A stretch of DNA of 64,000 bases from Saccharibacillus sp. JS10 (GTDB lineage: Bacteria > Bacillota > Bacilli > Paenibacillales > Paenibacillaceae): positions 917,345 to 981,344 of the forward strand of contig NZ_JANFNS010000002.1 in NCBI RefSeq assembly GCF_024436065.1, written 5' to 3'. Below are positions 1-8,186 of this stretch, piece by piece. Both the position numbers and the translations under genes were made by a program. How positions within the stretch are numbered: the first letter of the stretch is position 1; every line of letters starts with the position of its first letter. The notes under the pieces are model-generated. The model searched no databases. It saw only the letters and a program-made list of their open reading frames with translations, and was not told where the DNA came from.

Positions 1-174
1 ATTGTCGATACACCAGGTCGTTAACTGATTCAAATCGGAGCAACCGACTTTCGTTACCGAAGTAATGCCCGGAAATCTGGGGTCTAGCCAAAAATGAGTA
101 AGAAAAGCAATCTCGCCGCGTTCGACTGATTTTTTCCATGCTGAAAGTTCTTGTCTACGGATTCCAAATGCCAT
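1..174 (-). CDS. Conserved hypothetical protein (YneQ-like), N-terminal part
   Basis: Reading leftward from the ATG at 174 there are 58 uninterrupted codons that run off the window edge, so the C-terminus is missing. The protein starts MAFGIRRQELSAWK and contains AFLTHFWLDPRFPG and VTKVGCSDL. This pattern resembles, from memory, the small uncharacterised Bacillus protein YneQ. An AGAGGG ribosome site lies just upstream of the ATG. No function is known to me and the family assignment is tentative. Confidence 0.6.
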   Translation of the reverse strand, partial: MAFGIRRQELSAWKKSVERGEIAFLTHFWLDPRFPGITSVTKVGCSDLNQLTTWCIDN

Positions 175-321
175 ACTAACCCTCTTTTCTTGAGCGATTC
201 TTTAAGTATACCAGCCCTGATTGCGTAAGAGAAAGATGCATGCAATACTTGTCCGCAGAAGAGTTAGCGCGTACACTGAAAGAAGTTTGATGATAACGTA
301 TTCAGAGGAGAACAACCCACT

Positions 322-1314
322 ATGCGAAATAATCAGGTAGATGTCGTTACACTCGGGGAAAGTATGATTTTGTTTCAATCGTACAATCAAGGAGCTTTGC
401 AATACGAGCCTTTATTTACCAAATCACTAGCAGGTGCGGAATCCAATGTCGCGATCGGATTGAGTCGGCTAGAGAAGTCGACCCGTTGGATCGGTCGTCT
501 CGGTCATGATCCATTCGGAGATCTGGTGTTGACTACATTGTCTGGTCAAGGCGTAGATACGTCTTATGCGGTGCGAGATGCAGAAGCGCCGACCGCTGTA
601 TATTTCAAAGATTTCAAACGTTACGGCGATCCAGCCGTCTATTATTATCGCAAAGGATCAGCGGCAAGCCGTCTTACGCCAGAGATGATCGATGTTTCAT
701 GGCTTGAGGGCGCAAGTCATCTTCACGTGACCGGCATTACACCAGCGCTGGGTGAGCAGACTGCTGCGGCTACGCGCAAGCTGATGGAACTTGCGCGGAA
801 GCAAGGGCTAACGGTCTCTTTCGATCCGAATTTAAGACGCAAATTATGGAGTGAGGAGCTGGCGCGCGAAACATTGCTATCATTGATTCCATTATGTGAT
901 ATTTTTATGCCGGGCGATGAAGAAGCCGAGTTTTTACTTGGTGAAATGGAGATCGAAGCCTACGGCGAAGCTTTTCTGGATATGGGCCCTAAACTTGTCG
1001 CGATGAAACTTGGTGCGGAAGGGTCGATCGGGTTTACGCAAAAAGGTTTCGTACGCGCAGAACCTTTTGCTGTGGATCGCTTGATTGATACGGTGGGAGC
1101 CGGAGATGCTTTCGCTTCAGGATTGTTATCGGTACTGCTGGATTATCGAGAGCAAATTGAAGGCGGGTTGGATGAAGCACATCTGCATGAAGCTTTGCGC
1201 CGCGCCAATCTGCTGGGATCGATGGCAACTCAGTTCAAAGGCGATTGGGAAGGATTACCGACGCTTGCGGAAGTGAATGATATTTTGGGTGGGCAAAAAA
1301 GCGTAACCCGTTAA
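322..1314 (+). CDS. PfkB-family sugar kinase, probable 2-keto-3-deoxygluconate kinase
   Basis: This 330-residue cytoplasmic kinase of the ribokinase/PfkB family transfers phosphate from ATP to a sugar hydroxyl. The N-terminal substrate signature GAESNVAIGLSRL is at residues 38-50. The family signature DTVGAGDAF is at 256-264, with the catalytic base Asp262 and the anion-hole glycines before it. Overall resemblance is closest to KdgK, which makes KDPG for the Entner-Doudoroff and uronate routes. No other uronate gene is adjacent, so fructokinase or another sugar specificity remains possible. The ATG follows GAGGAG by 11 nt. An epimerase-like gene lies 36 nt downstream on the same strand and ends in a shared terminator, suggesting an operon. 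Confidence 0.85.
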   Translation: MRNNQVDVVTLGESMILFQSYNQGALQYEPLFTKSLAGAESNVAIGLSRLEKSTRWIGRLGHDPFGDLVLTTLSGQGVDTSYAVRDAEAPTAVYFKDFKRYGDPAVYYYRKGSAASRLTPEMIDVSWLEGASHLHVTGITPALGEQTAAATRKLMELARKQGLTVSFDPNLRRKLWSEELARETLLSLIPLCDIFMPGDEEAEFLLGEMEIEAYGEAFLDMGPKLVAMKLGAEGSIGFTQKGFVRAEPFAVDRLIDTVGAGDAFASGLLSVLLDYREQIEGGLDEAHLHEALRRANLLGSMATQFKGDWEGLPTLAEVNDILGGQKSVTR

Positions 1315-1350
1315 GTTTAATCTATAGATAAGAAAAGGAGAATGAATCCG

Positions 1351-2235
1351 ATGAGTAAACAAATGCTTGTGTTAGGCGGAACTCGATTTTTCGGTAAAAT
1401 TTTAGTACATAAGCTGCTGCAAGCCGGGCATCAGGTGACGATTGCGACGCGCGGAACCACAGAAGATTCATTCGGCGATCAAGTTCAGCGTATCCAAGTA
1501 GATCGTACCGACGAGTCAGCTTTGGCGGCAGCACTTGAAGGCCGCAGCTTCGATGTGGTGTTCGATAATATTTGTTACAATGCGGACGAAGCAAGAGCGG
1601 CAATACGGGTATTTTCCGGGAAGATCGGCCATTATGTCCTAACTTCCAGTCTGTCGGTATATAGCGATTGGGCTTTTGATATGGCGGAATCTTTAGTCGA
1701 TACGACAACTTTATCTGTACCGCCAAGCCCGGTAGGGAAAGTGGCTTACGGAGAAGGTAAAGCACAAGCGGAAGCCGTCTTTTTCCAAGAAGCGCCGTTC
1801 TCGGTATCTGCGGCTCGTTTCCCGATTGTGCTGGGCCCTAACGATTACACCAAGCGTCTACATTTCCATGTGGATCGGATTCAAAGCGGGACTTCATTCG
1901 TGATGCCGAATACCGACGCGCAGATTTGCTTTGTCCATGAAGAAGAAGCGGCAGATTTTCTAAAATGGTTAGGCGAGAGCGGCGTTACCGGAGCTTTCAA
2001 CGCGGCATCGCAAGGTAAGCCGAAGCTGCGCGAGTTGTTGGCGGAGATCGAGAAGCAAAGCGGAGGTTCGGTAATTGTACTGCCGGAAGGGCCGGAGGGA
2101 GAAAGTTCTCCATTTGGAATTCCGGGTGATTGGGCAATGGATACGTCTAAAGCCGAAGCGGCAGGATTTACTTTCCGTTCTCTCGAAGATTGGCTGCCTG
2201 ATCTAATTGGGATGCTGGTGCGTAAAGAAGCTTAG
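1351..2235 (+). CDS. NAD-dependent epimerase/dehydratase (atypical extended SDR)
   Basis: This 294-residue Rossmann-fold protein carries the nucleotide-binding glycine motif LVLGGTRFFG near residues 7-16, typical of extended short-chain dehydrogenases and nucleotide-sugar epimerases. GKVAYGEGKAQAE supplies the YxxxK-like pair around residues 130-140. The substrate is not evident. An upstream in-frame ATG at 1342 is only 1 nt from AAAAGGAG, while the ATG at 1351 sits 10 nt away, so 1351 is preferred. It probably shares a transcript with the sugar kinase before it. Confidence 0.8.
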   Translation: MSKQMLVLGGTRFFGKILVHKLLQAGHQVTIATRGTTEDSFGDQVQRIQVDRTDESALAAALEGRSFDVVFDNICYNADEARAAIRVFSGKIGHYVLTSSLSVYSDWAFDMAESLVDTTTLSVPPSPVGKVAYGEGKAQAEAVFFQEAPFSVSAARFPIVLGPNDYTKRLHFHVDRIQSGTSFVMPNTDAQICFVHEEEAADFLKWLGESGVTGAFNAASQGKPKLRELLAEIEKQSGGSVIVLPEGPEGESSPFGIPGDWAMDTSKAEAAGFTFRSLEDWLPDLIGMLVRKEA

Positions 2236-2278
2236 AGTAAAGACGTAAAGTAAAGGCTTAGCATAAGAGTTTAAATCC

Positions 2279-2320
2279 AAAAGCCGGAGTCGCTTCGACG
2301 TGAAGCGACTCCGGCTTTTT
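2279..2320. terminator. Rho-independent terminator, probably bidirectional
   Basis: A perfect 16-bp stem (AAGCCGGAGTCGCTTC at 2281-2296 against 2302-2317) has a 5-nt loop. It is followed by Ts on the plus side, and AAAA before the stem gives Us on the minus side. It separates the kinase/epimerase pair from the converging ThrE-like genes. Confidence 0.9.
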
Positions 2321-2338
2321 ATATTGACGCAATTTTGT

Positions 2339-2770
2339 TTACACGATACTTTTTGGTCGTCTGCGTAGCATTTGATTCAATACTTCAGATAAGACTAGAC
2401 CTGCTGCGATTGCTCCTGCAATCATCAGCGTCTGAGCACCGATTTGAAGCGCTTCGTCGTAGCGGTTTTCTACAAAGCGGCGCATCGCATTATACGCCAT
2501 ACCGCCGGGCACGAGAGGAATGATCCCAGCCACGCTGAAAATAATGACAGGAGTTCGGTAAAATTTGGCGAACAGTTGGCACAAAATGCCGACCAGTAGC
2601 GAAGCGGCAAGTGTTGCTGGAGCTTCGCCAATGTCATCACGCACATAAACATATAATACCCATCCCAGCATCCCGACCAGCCCGCAATGAAACAGCGATT
2701 TTTTCGGTGCGTTAAATAAAATGACGAACGCAGCGGCGCCGAAAAAACTCGTCAAAAAATGAGCCCACAT
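2339..2770 (-). CDS. Threonine/serine exporter family protein, short C-terminal-type subunit (ThrE_2/DUF3815)
   Basis: This 143-residue integral membrane protein has four to five hydrophobic helices and the family-typical IPLVPGGMAYNAMR around residues 83-96. It matches the C-terminal half of ThrE-type threonine/serine exporters, which in many Firmicutes is encoded separately from the DUF1212 half. The ATG at 2770 lies 10 nt after AGGAG; a longer frame reaching 2830 would overlap the upstream gene and lacks a ribosome site. It follows its partner gene with a 13-nt gap, so the two are almost certainly co-transcribed and act as one exporter. Substrate is inferred from family only. Confidence 0.85.
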   Translation of the reverse strand: MWAHFLTSFFGAAAFVILFNAPKKSLFHCGLVGMLGWVLYVYVRDDIGEAPATLAASLLVGILCQLFAKFYRTPVIIFSVAGIIPLVPGGMAYNAMRRFVENRYDEALQIGAQTLMIAGAIAAGLVLSEVLNQMLRRRPKSIV

Positions 2771-2783
2771 CTTATAAATCCTC

Positions 2784-3539
2784 CTAATGGAAAAAGAGTA
2801 AAGCAACAGCGATTCCGGCGCCGATCGCAAAAGCGGTTAAGCACGCATCTGCGCCTTTGGAAATGCCCGATACAAGATGACCTGCCATCAAATCGCGAAT
2901 CGCGTTCGTAATCAACAATCCCGGTACCAGTGGCATCACCGAGCCGACCGCAATCCGGTCGAATTCATAACCGAATCCTGCCCATATAAATAATAAAGCC
3001 AATAGGCCGACAAGCAGTGCCGCCGAAAACTCAGCGAAAAATTTAACTTGTACAATACGATGCAGCCAGACTGAAGCGGCAAAGCCTGCTCCACCTGCTA
3101 AAAAAGCCGCTAAGAAATCCGGCCAACTTCCACCGAACATAATGAGGAAGCAAGCACTTGCCAAAGCCGCGGCAAAAATCTGCATCGGTAAATTGTAATC
3201 AAAAGAAGCAGATTCGCTTTGCAGTAATAAAGCTTTTGCTTCATGTGCGGATAATTCACCAAGCGCAATCCGTCGAGAGATCGCGTTCACTTCCGCGATC
3301 TTGTGCAGATCGGTCGTTCGATTTTCGATACGAATAAGTTTTGCCGGTTGTTCTCCGCTTGTCGAAAAAATAAGCGCTGTAGGCGTGACATAACTATGAC
3401 TTTCGGTTAATCCAAAAGCTGTCGCAATCCGTACCATTGTATCTTCAACCCGATAAGTCTCTGCTCCGCTTTGCAGCATGATTTTACCGGCAAGTAAACA
3501 AAGTTCTATCGTTTCATAAATCGAAGTTTTTTGTTCCAA
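2784..3539 (-). CDS. Threonine/serine exporter family protein, ThrE/YjjP N-terminal-type subunit (DUF1212)
   Basis: This 251-residue protein has a soluble N-terminal region with the family motif LLAGKIMLQSGAETYRVEDTM (residues about 15-35) and FSTSGEQPAKLIRI, followed by about five membrane helices, including IAVGSVMPLVPGLLITNAIRDL. This is the N-terminal half of ThrE/YjjP exporters. The start is TTG, 11 nt after AAGGAG on the minus strand. It pairs with the short downstream subunit. A role in threonine/serine or small dicarboxylate export is family knowledge, not shown here. Confidence 0.85.
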   Translation of the reverse strand: MEQKTSIYETIELCLLAGKIMLQSGAETYRVEDTMVRIATAFGLTESHSYVTPTALIFSTSGEQPAKLIRIENRTTDLHKIAEVNAISRRIALGELSAHEAKALLLQSESASFDYNLPMQIFAAALASACFLIMFGGSWPDFLAAFLAGGAGFAASVWLHRIVQVKFFAEFSAALLVGLLALLFIWAGFGYEFDRIAVGSVMPLVPGLLITNAIRDLMAGHLVSGISKGADACLTAFAIGAGIAVALLFFH

Positions 3540-3678
3540 AACGTTCCGTTCTCCTTCACCTATTCATTCGTTACAACATGTGGCAACTTATTGTAACACA
3601 ACTGAAATCTGTTTTTCAGCTTGTCTTAAGCTTTGCTGTTTATTATATAAATACAACCCCCTTAGAACTATATATTTT

Positions 3679-3719
3679 GGACCGCAGGCGCTACGTAGCG
3701 CGGCGGTCCCCTTTTTTTG
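3679..3719 (+). terminator. Orphan terminator hairpin in a divergent intergenic region
   Basis: GGACCGC (3679-3685) pairs with GCGGTCC (3703-3709) around the palindrome GCGCTACGTAGCGC (3688-3701) and is followed by CCTTTTTTT. It lies inside the 365-bp gap (3540-3904) between two divergent genes, so it ends no obvious coding transcript. A weak promoter-like TTGTCT...TTATAT lies about 60 nt upstream. The rest of the gap shows no other clear feature. Confidence 0.7.
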
Positions 3720-3904
3720 TTCAAAATTTTGCGTCGAGAGTGCGAAGCCGTTATACTAAGAAATCGAGCTTTGCTAGGCAGCCGACTTTACTTTGGAGCT
3801 GATCTTGAAGCTGTGTATAACTTTCCCTATAACGGGTAATAGGAACAAATGAGAAAGAAGCAGCCGAATCTAACTCGGTGCGTATGAACAAAGGAGGAAT
3901 GGGC

Positions 3905-4984
3905 GTGAATTTCGGCGCACGGATGCTGAAAACAGGGATAGCGGTTACCCTTGCTCTTTATTTAACGGCGCTGCTGAATCTGACGCCGCCCGTGATCGCG
4001 GCAATCGCAGCGATTTTTGCGATGCAGCCTACGATCTATAAATCGTGGACGTATTTTTTGGATCAATTATTAACGAATACATTGGGAGCCGTGATCGCGG
4101 TTACCGCAGGACGCCTATTATCGAGTGAACCGATTGCAGTAGGATTGACTTGTATCGTCGTTATTATGATTTGTTTGAAAATGAAGCGTGCCGATACGAT
4201 CGGGCTTACGCTTGTGACCGTTATCTCCGTGATGGAAGCATCAGGAGACTTTGGGTTTGCGCTTAACCGGTTTATGATCAGCGTTATCGGGATTTTCTCG
4301 GCGTTCTTCATTAATATCGTGGTGCTTCCTCCGAAGCCGCGTCAACAATTTATCGGTCAGATTCAATCGACTTTTACTCAACTTTCCTTATTGATGCGAA
4401 CCGCTGTTTCTGACGAGATCAAAGAAAGCGTGTTTCGAGACGAGCAAAAAGCACTTGAAGGTTCGATTCAATCGTTGACGGAAAAATACAATCTTCTTGA
4501 GGAAGATCAACATAAACGTAAACGTCCTTCGTATACAGAAAGTCGTCATCTAGTGGTCTATAAGCAAATGCTGAATACGTTGAAAAAAGGGAGCGAAGTG
4601 GTCGAAGCGGTAGAAGAACATTATTTCCCGACTTCTCGAACACTGCTGCTCGATAAGTTATTTGACGATCAACTAGAGTATCAGGTCAAATACCATGAAC
4701 ATGTTCTTTTGAAATTCGAAGGAAAATTAAAGCCTGATGATTTGCCGTGGCAAAACCTCGAAGAAGAAAATGAACGTTTTGCGTTAGCGATGAAAGAATA
4801 CATGCAGCAACAAGACGGAAGTACGATGCGGCTTTCGATCGTTGCGGCTGAAATTCAAGCTTATGGCTATCAATTAGAGCGACTTAACCGTCTGGTCGAT
4901 CATTATGGAGACAACGAAAGAAGCGTGCCGAAACCGTGGCAAAAATGGATCGATCCCAAAAGCTGGCGCAAATCCAAATCGTAA
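3905..4984 (+). CDS. Aromatic acid exporter family protein (ArAE_1, FUSC-like)
   Basis: This 359-residue protein has an N-terminal membrane domain of about six helices (residues 5-140) with the ArAE signature AAIFAMQPTIYKSWTYFLDQLLTNTLGA. A cytoplasmic helical C-terminal domain follows (residues 150-359), rich in Glu, Lys and Gln. This layout matches the Firmicutes aromatic acid exporter family (DUF939). The GTG at 3905 lies 7 nt after AAGGAGG; an ATG at 3899 is only 1 nt from it, and 3878 has no site. Efflux of aromatic carboxylic acids is inferred from the family name. Confidence 0.85.
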   Translation: MNFGARMLKTGIAVTLALYLTALLNLTPPVIAAIAAIFAMQPTIYKSWTYFLDQLLTNTLGAVIAVTAGRLLSSEPIAVGLTCIVVIMICLKMKRADTIGLTLVTVISVMEASGDFGFALNRFMISVIGIFSAFFINIVVLPPKPRQQFIGQIQSTFTQLSLLMRTAVSDEIKESVFRDEQKALEGSIQSLTEKYNLLEEDQHKRKRPSYTESRHLVVYKQMLNTLKKGSEVVEAVEEHYFPTSRTLLLDKLFDDQLEYQVKYHEHVLLKFEGKLKPDDLPWQNLEEENERFALAMKEYMQQQDGSTMRLSIVAAEIQAYGYQLERLNRLVDHYGDNERSVPKPWQKWIDPKSWRKSKS

Positions 4985-5073
4985 ATCTTTACTAATCCTC
5001 GTTTATGTAAAAAGCCCTGGGGTAATGATACAAGAACGTTTGACTTCGGATTAACGTGAAGGAGGAAAAGAGG

Positions 5074-5403
5074 ATGACGAAAGAAGAAATGCGCCGATGT
5101 ATCGACGAGTGCCTAAAATGTATGGAGACATGCAACAACTGCTACGATGCTTGCTTGCAGGAAAAAGACGTAGCCATGATGAAAGAATGTATCCGTCTGG
5201 ATCGTATATGCGCGGATATGTGTGAATTTGCCGCCAAAGCGATGACGCAAAACAGTGCGTACGCGGCGCAAATTTGCGGGCTATGTGCTCAAATCTGCGA
5301 AGATTGCGGCAACGAATGCGCCAAACATGATATGGATCACTGTCGCCTGTGCGCGGAGCAATGCAAGCGTTGTGCAGAAGTTTGCCGGGAAATGGCTGCG
5401 TAA
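5074..5403 (+). CDS. Four-helix bundle copper-binding protein (Csp-like)
   Basis: This 109-residue cytoplasmic protein contains 19 cysteines arranged as CxxxC and CxxC pairs along predicted helices, for example C9, C13, C16, C20, C23 and C27. This is the hallmark of copper storage proteins of the Csp3/DUF326 type, in which Cys residues line the core of a four-helix bundle and bind many Cu(I) ions. There is no signal peptide, so cytosolic storage or detoxification is likely. The ATG at 5074 lies 8 nt after AAGGAGG. It is a single gene with its own terminator and no copper ATPase nearby. Confidence 0.9.
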   Translation: MTKEEMRRCIDECLKCMETCNNCYDACLQEKDVAMMKECIRLDRICADMCEFAAKAMTQNSAYAAQICGLCAQICEDCGNECAKHDMDHCRLCAEQCKRCAEVCREMAA

Positions 5404-5423
5404 GTCTAGATCCGAACGCGAAC

Positions 5424-5466
5424 AAAGGGAAGGAACGGCCGAACAGCGGCGCTCCTTCCCTTTCTC
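5424..5466 (+). terminator. Terminator after the Csp-like gene
   Basis: AAAGGGAAGGA (5424-5434) pairs with TCCTTCCCTTT (5453-5463). The right arm supplies the T tract and the hairpin begins 20 nt after the stop codon. Confidence 0.8.
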
Positions 5467-5658
5467 TATGGTCGGAATTTTCGGTATATTATTCTATAGA
5501 AACAAACATGCGGTAGAGGTTGATTTCATTTGGGCTCGGGCGTACAATTAAACTCTGTTTATTTGACGACTATATGAATTTTCCAGTAAAACCATATATT
5601 TTTATTTAATTAATAGAAAGTAAGCGGAGTAAAGTGGGATTAGAGGGGGAATAACGAG

Positions 5659-8019
5659 ATGGAAATGAATGATCCGGAATGGAAGCAAGAACAATCGCGC
5701 GTCGATGATGTAACCTCCAAAATCAAACGTCGTATTCGCGGTCTCGAAGCTCAAGTCGGAGAAATGCGCGGCGATGTCGTCGGCTTGCGTAAAGAATTTT
5801 GGGACGAAGTTACGATGAATTTTGCCGAACCGGACGATTTGGGCGAGACGTCGACCAGTATGCGTCAGCAATCGCAAGTATTGGCAGAACGAGAATTCGG
5901 GCATAAAAGAGCTTTTTCTCAACTGGGGAAATTACGCAGACTCCAACATTCTCCGTATTTTGGACGTATCGATTTTCGTGAATCGGATGAAGCGACAGCA
6001 GAACCGATCTATTTGGGGATCGCTTCGCTGCTGGATGACAACGAGCAAGACTTTTTGATTTATGATTGGCGTGCGCCAATTTCCAGTCTTTATTATGACG
6101 GTGCCCCGGGCGACGTGAAATATCGCACACCGGGCGGCAGCGTCGAAGGAGAAATGGAATTGAAACGGCAATACGTGATCCGGGACGCAAAAATTCGGGT
6201 TATGTTCGATACGGGAATGACGATTGGCGACGAGTTACTTCAAGAAGTGCTCAGTCAAAGTGCCGACGATCGGATGAAAAGTATCGTCTCGACGATCCAA
6301 CAAGAACAAAATGCGATTATCCGCGATGAGCAAAGTCGGTTGTTGGTCGTGCAAGGTGCGGCAGGAAGCGGCAAAACATCGGCGGCGCTTCAGCGTGTCG
6401 CGTATTTGCTATATCGGTATCGAGATACCTTGAGTGCCGATCAATTGATCTTGTTTTCGCCCAATTCGTTATTTAATAGCTATGTCTCGACCGTGCTGCC
6501 GGAGCTTGGTGAAGAGAATATGCTACAAACGACTTTTCAAGCGTATCTGGAACGCCGGATCGGCAGAGAATTTGAGCTTGAAGATGCGTTCGATCAGTTG
6601 GAGTATTTACTACGCGGGGATGTTTCCGAAGACGGCGAATACGAAGCAAGACTGGCGGGAATTCGATACAAGTCGTCTTTAGCTTATTTGGAAGTGATTC
6701 GTGCGTATCGGAAGCATCTCGCAGAGCGCGAAATGATGTTCCGTCCGATTCGGTTTCAAGGTCATGAGATCGTATCTGCCGAGCAGATGCGCCGTAAATT
6801 TTACGAGTATGATGAGACCATTAAAATCCCAAGCCGGATCGAGCAAATGAGCAAATGGTTATTGAAGCAAGTGAGTGAATATGGCAAAAGCCAACGCGAC
6901 GAAGAATGGGTAGACGAGCAGATTCAACTGTTGGATTCGAGCGCGCTGCACCGAGCGTATAATTTGATGCGCCGCAAGCAAAAAGGAGCTGCCGATACAT
7001 TCGATGATTTCGATCAACAACGCGAAGCGGCGGCTCGAATGATCGTCAACGATTGGCTTAAGCCGGTACGCAAATGGATCAAACGCCAACGTTTTGTCGA
7101 TATCAAAGGGATGTATCGTCGACTCTACAAAGACGAAGCGTTATTCATGAAGTTATCCGGTGGACGTCCGCTTCCGGCGATGTGGCATGAATTTTCGCGT
7201 CAGACGCTGGATCGGATCGGAAAATCGGAATTGATGTTTGAAGATGCGACGCCATTATTGCTTCTTCGAGAATTGGTACAAGGTTTTATTACGAATACTT
7301 CGATTCGTCATCTGATTGTCGATGAAGTGCAAGATTACACGCCGTTCCAACTTGAATTTTTGAAGCGTCTGTTCCCGCGTGCGCGTATGACCGCGCTCGG
7401 TGATCTGAATCAAGCGATCTATGGGCATGATTCGGCGTTAGACGATTATGATCCGCTATTGAATCTATATGGAAAAGACGAAAGCAAAGTATTGCGTCTG
7501 ACCCGAAGTTACCGATCCACACGCGAGATCACAGAGTTTACCAAAGCGATGTTGCCGGAAGGCGAAATGATTTTGCCGTTTACGCGTAGTGGCGATAAGC
7601 CTATTCTCCGTCAATTTGATCCACATGCCGAAACGCAGATGGAAGCAGCGATTATAGACGATATCGAAGCTTTGAGTGAGCAAGGTCTAGACTACACGGC
7701 AATTATTTGTAAAACGCAAAGTGAATGCAACCAACTGCATGAACGATTGAAAGATCGATTGCATACACGATTAATTACGAAAAACACGCCAGCGTTCGAA
7801 AAAGGGACGGTCATCGTTCCTGCGTATCTTGCCAAAGGGATCGAATTCGATGCCGTGCTGCTGCATAATGCTTCGGCAGAGCGGTATTCGCGAGAATCCG
7901 AGCGCAAGCTATTTTATACCGCTTGTACGCGGGCGATGCACGTTCTACATTTGTATACATTAGGAGAAACAAGCCCTTTCGTGAGCGGTGTAGATTCGGC
8001 TTTATATGAAGTTCGCTAA
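5659..8019 (+). CDS. helD: RNA polymerase recycling motor HelD
   Basis: This 786-residue UvrD/Rep-like superfamily 1 ATPase binds stalled RNA polymerase and releases it from nucleic acid. A charged antiparallel coiled-coil N-terminus (residues 1-60), which in HelD reaches into the polymerase secondary channel, precedes a HelD-typical YFGRIDFRE region at about 100-108. Walker A GAAGSGKT is at 233-240, Walker B VDEVQD at 554-559, then TALGDLNQAIYG and the SF1 motif LTRSYRST. Length agrees with Firmicutes HelD. The ATG follows AGAGGGGG by 9 nt. It is a single gene ended by a strong terminator. Confidence 0.93.
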   Translation: MEMNDPEWKQEQSRVDDVTSKIKRRIRGLEAQVGEMRGDVVGLRKEFWDEVTMNFAEPDDLGETSTSMRQQSQVLAEREFGHKRAFSQLGKLRRLQHSPYFGRIDFRESDEATAEPIYLGIASLLDDNEQDFLIYDWRAPISSLYYDGAPGDVKYRTPGGSVEGEMELKRQYVIRDAKIRVMFDTGMTIGDELLQEVLSQSADDRMKSIVSTIQQEQNAIIRDEQSRLLVVQGAAGSGKTSAALQRVAYLLYRYRDTLSADQLILFSPNSLFNSYVSTVLPELGEENMLQTTFQAYLERRIGREFELEDAFDQLEYLLRGDVSEDGEYEARLAGIRYKSSLAYLEVIRAYRKHLAEREMMFRPIRFQGHEIVSAEQMRRKFYEYDETIKIPSRIEQMSKWLLKQVSEYGKSQRDEEWVDEQIQLLDSSALHRAYNLMRRKQKGAADTFDDFDQQREAAARMIVNDWLKPVRKWIKRQRFVDIKGMYRRLYKDEALFMKLSGGRPLPAMWHEFSRQTLDRIGKSELMFEDATPLLLLRELVQGFITNTSIRHLIVDEVQDYTPFQLEFLKRLFPRARMTALGDLNQAIYGHDSALDDYDPLLNLYGKDESKVLRLTRSYRSTREITEFTKAMLPEGEMILPFTRSGDKPILRQFDPHAETQMEAAIIDDIEALSEQGLDYTAIICKTQSECNQLHERLKDRLHTRLITKNTPAFEKGTVIVPAYLAKGIEFDAVLLHNASAERYSRESERKLFYTACTRAMHVLHLYTLGETSPFVSGVDSALYEVR

Positions 8020-8058
8020 TAATAGACAGTAGATTGCAAAAGTGCAGATCATATCGAT

Positions 8059-8096
8059 AAAAAGGCAGCTCAGGAGTTTTTCGGGCTGCCTTTTTG
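8059..8096 (+). terminator. Terminator after helD
   Basis: AAAAAGGCAGC (8059-8069) pairs with GCTGCCTTTTT (8085-8095), an 11-bp stem ending in Us. Confidence 0.9.
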
Positions 8097-8124
8097 GTAT
8101 CCTATTTTTTCGAGCCAGCTCATG

Positions 8125-8155
8125 TTGACTTTGACGTAACGTCATAGTTTAACGT
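8125..8155 (+). promoter_or_regulatory. MerR-type promoter with over-long spacer and central palindrome
   Basis: TTGACT (8125-8130) and TAACGT (8150-8155) are 19 bp apart. Inside the spacer is the perfect palindrome TGACGT-A-ACGTCA (8132-8144). A long spacer with a dyad is the known layout of promoters untwisted by MerR-family activators. The MerR/TipAS gene is the second gene of the transcript this promoter would drive, 30 bp ahead of the first start codon. Confidence 0.75.
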
Positions 8156-8186
8156 AGCAGGTAAATCGACAAAAGGAGAGATTCAT

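Noticed and set aside
3670-3719. Possible T-box antiterminator (TGGACCGC followed by a terminator)
   Set aside because: The conserved TGGNACCGCG element is not matched and no specifier stem is visible upstream.
3578-3802. 74-codon frame in the divergent gap
   Set aside because: It spans a terminator hairpin, has no ribosome site and no plausible protein character.
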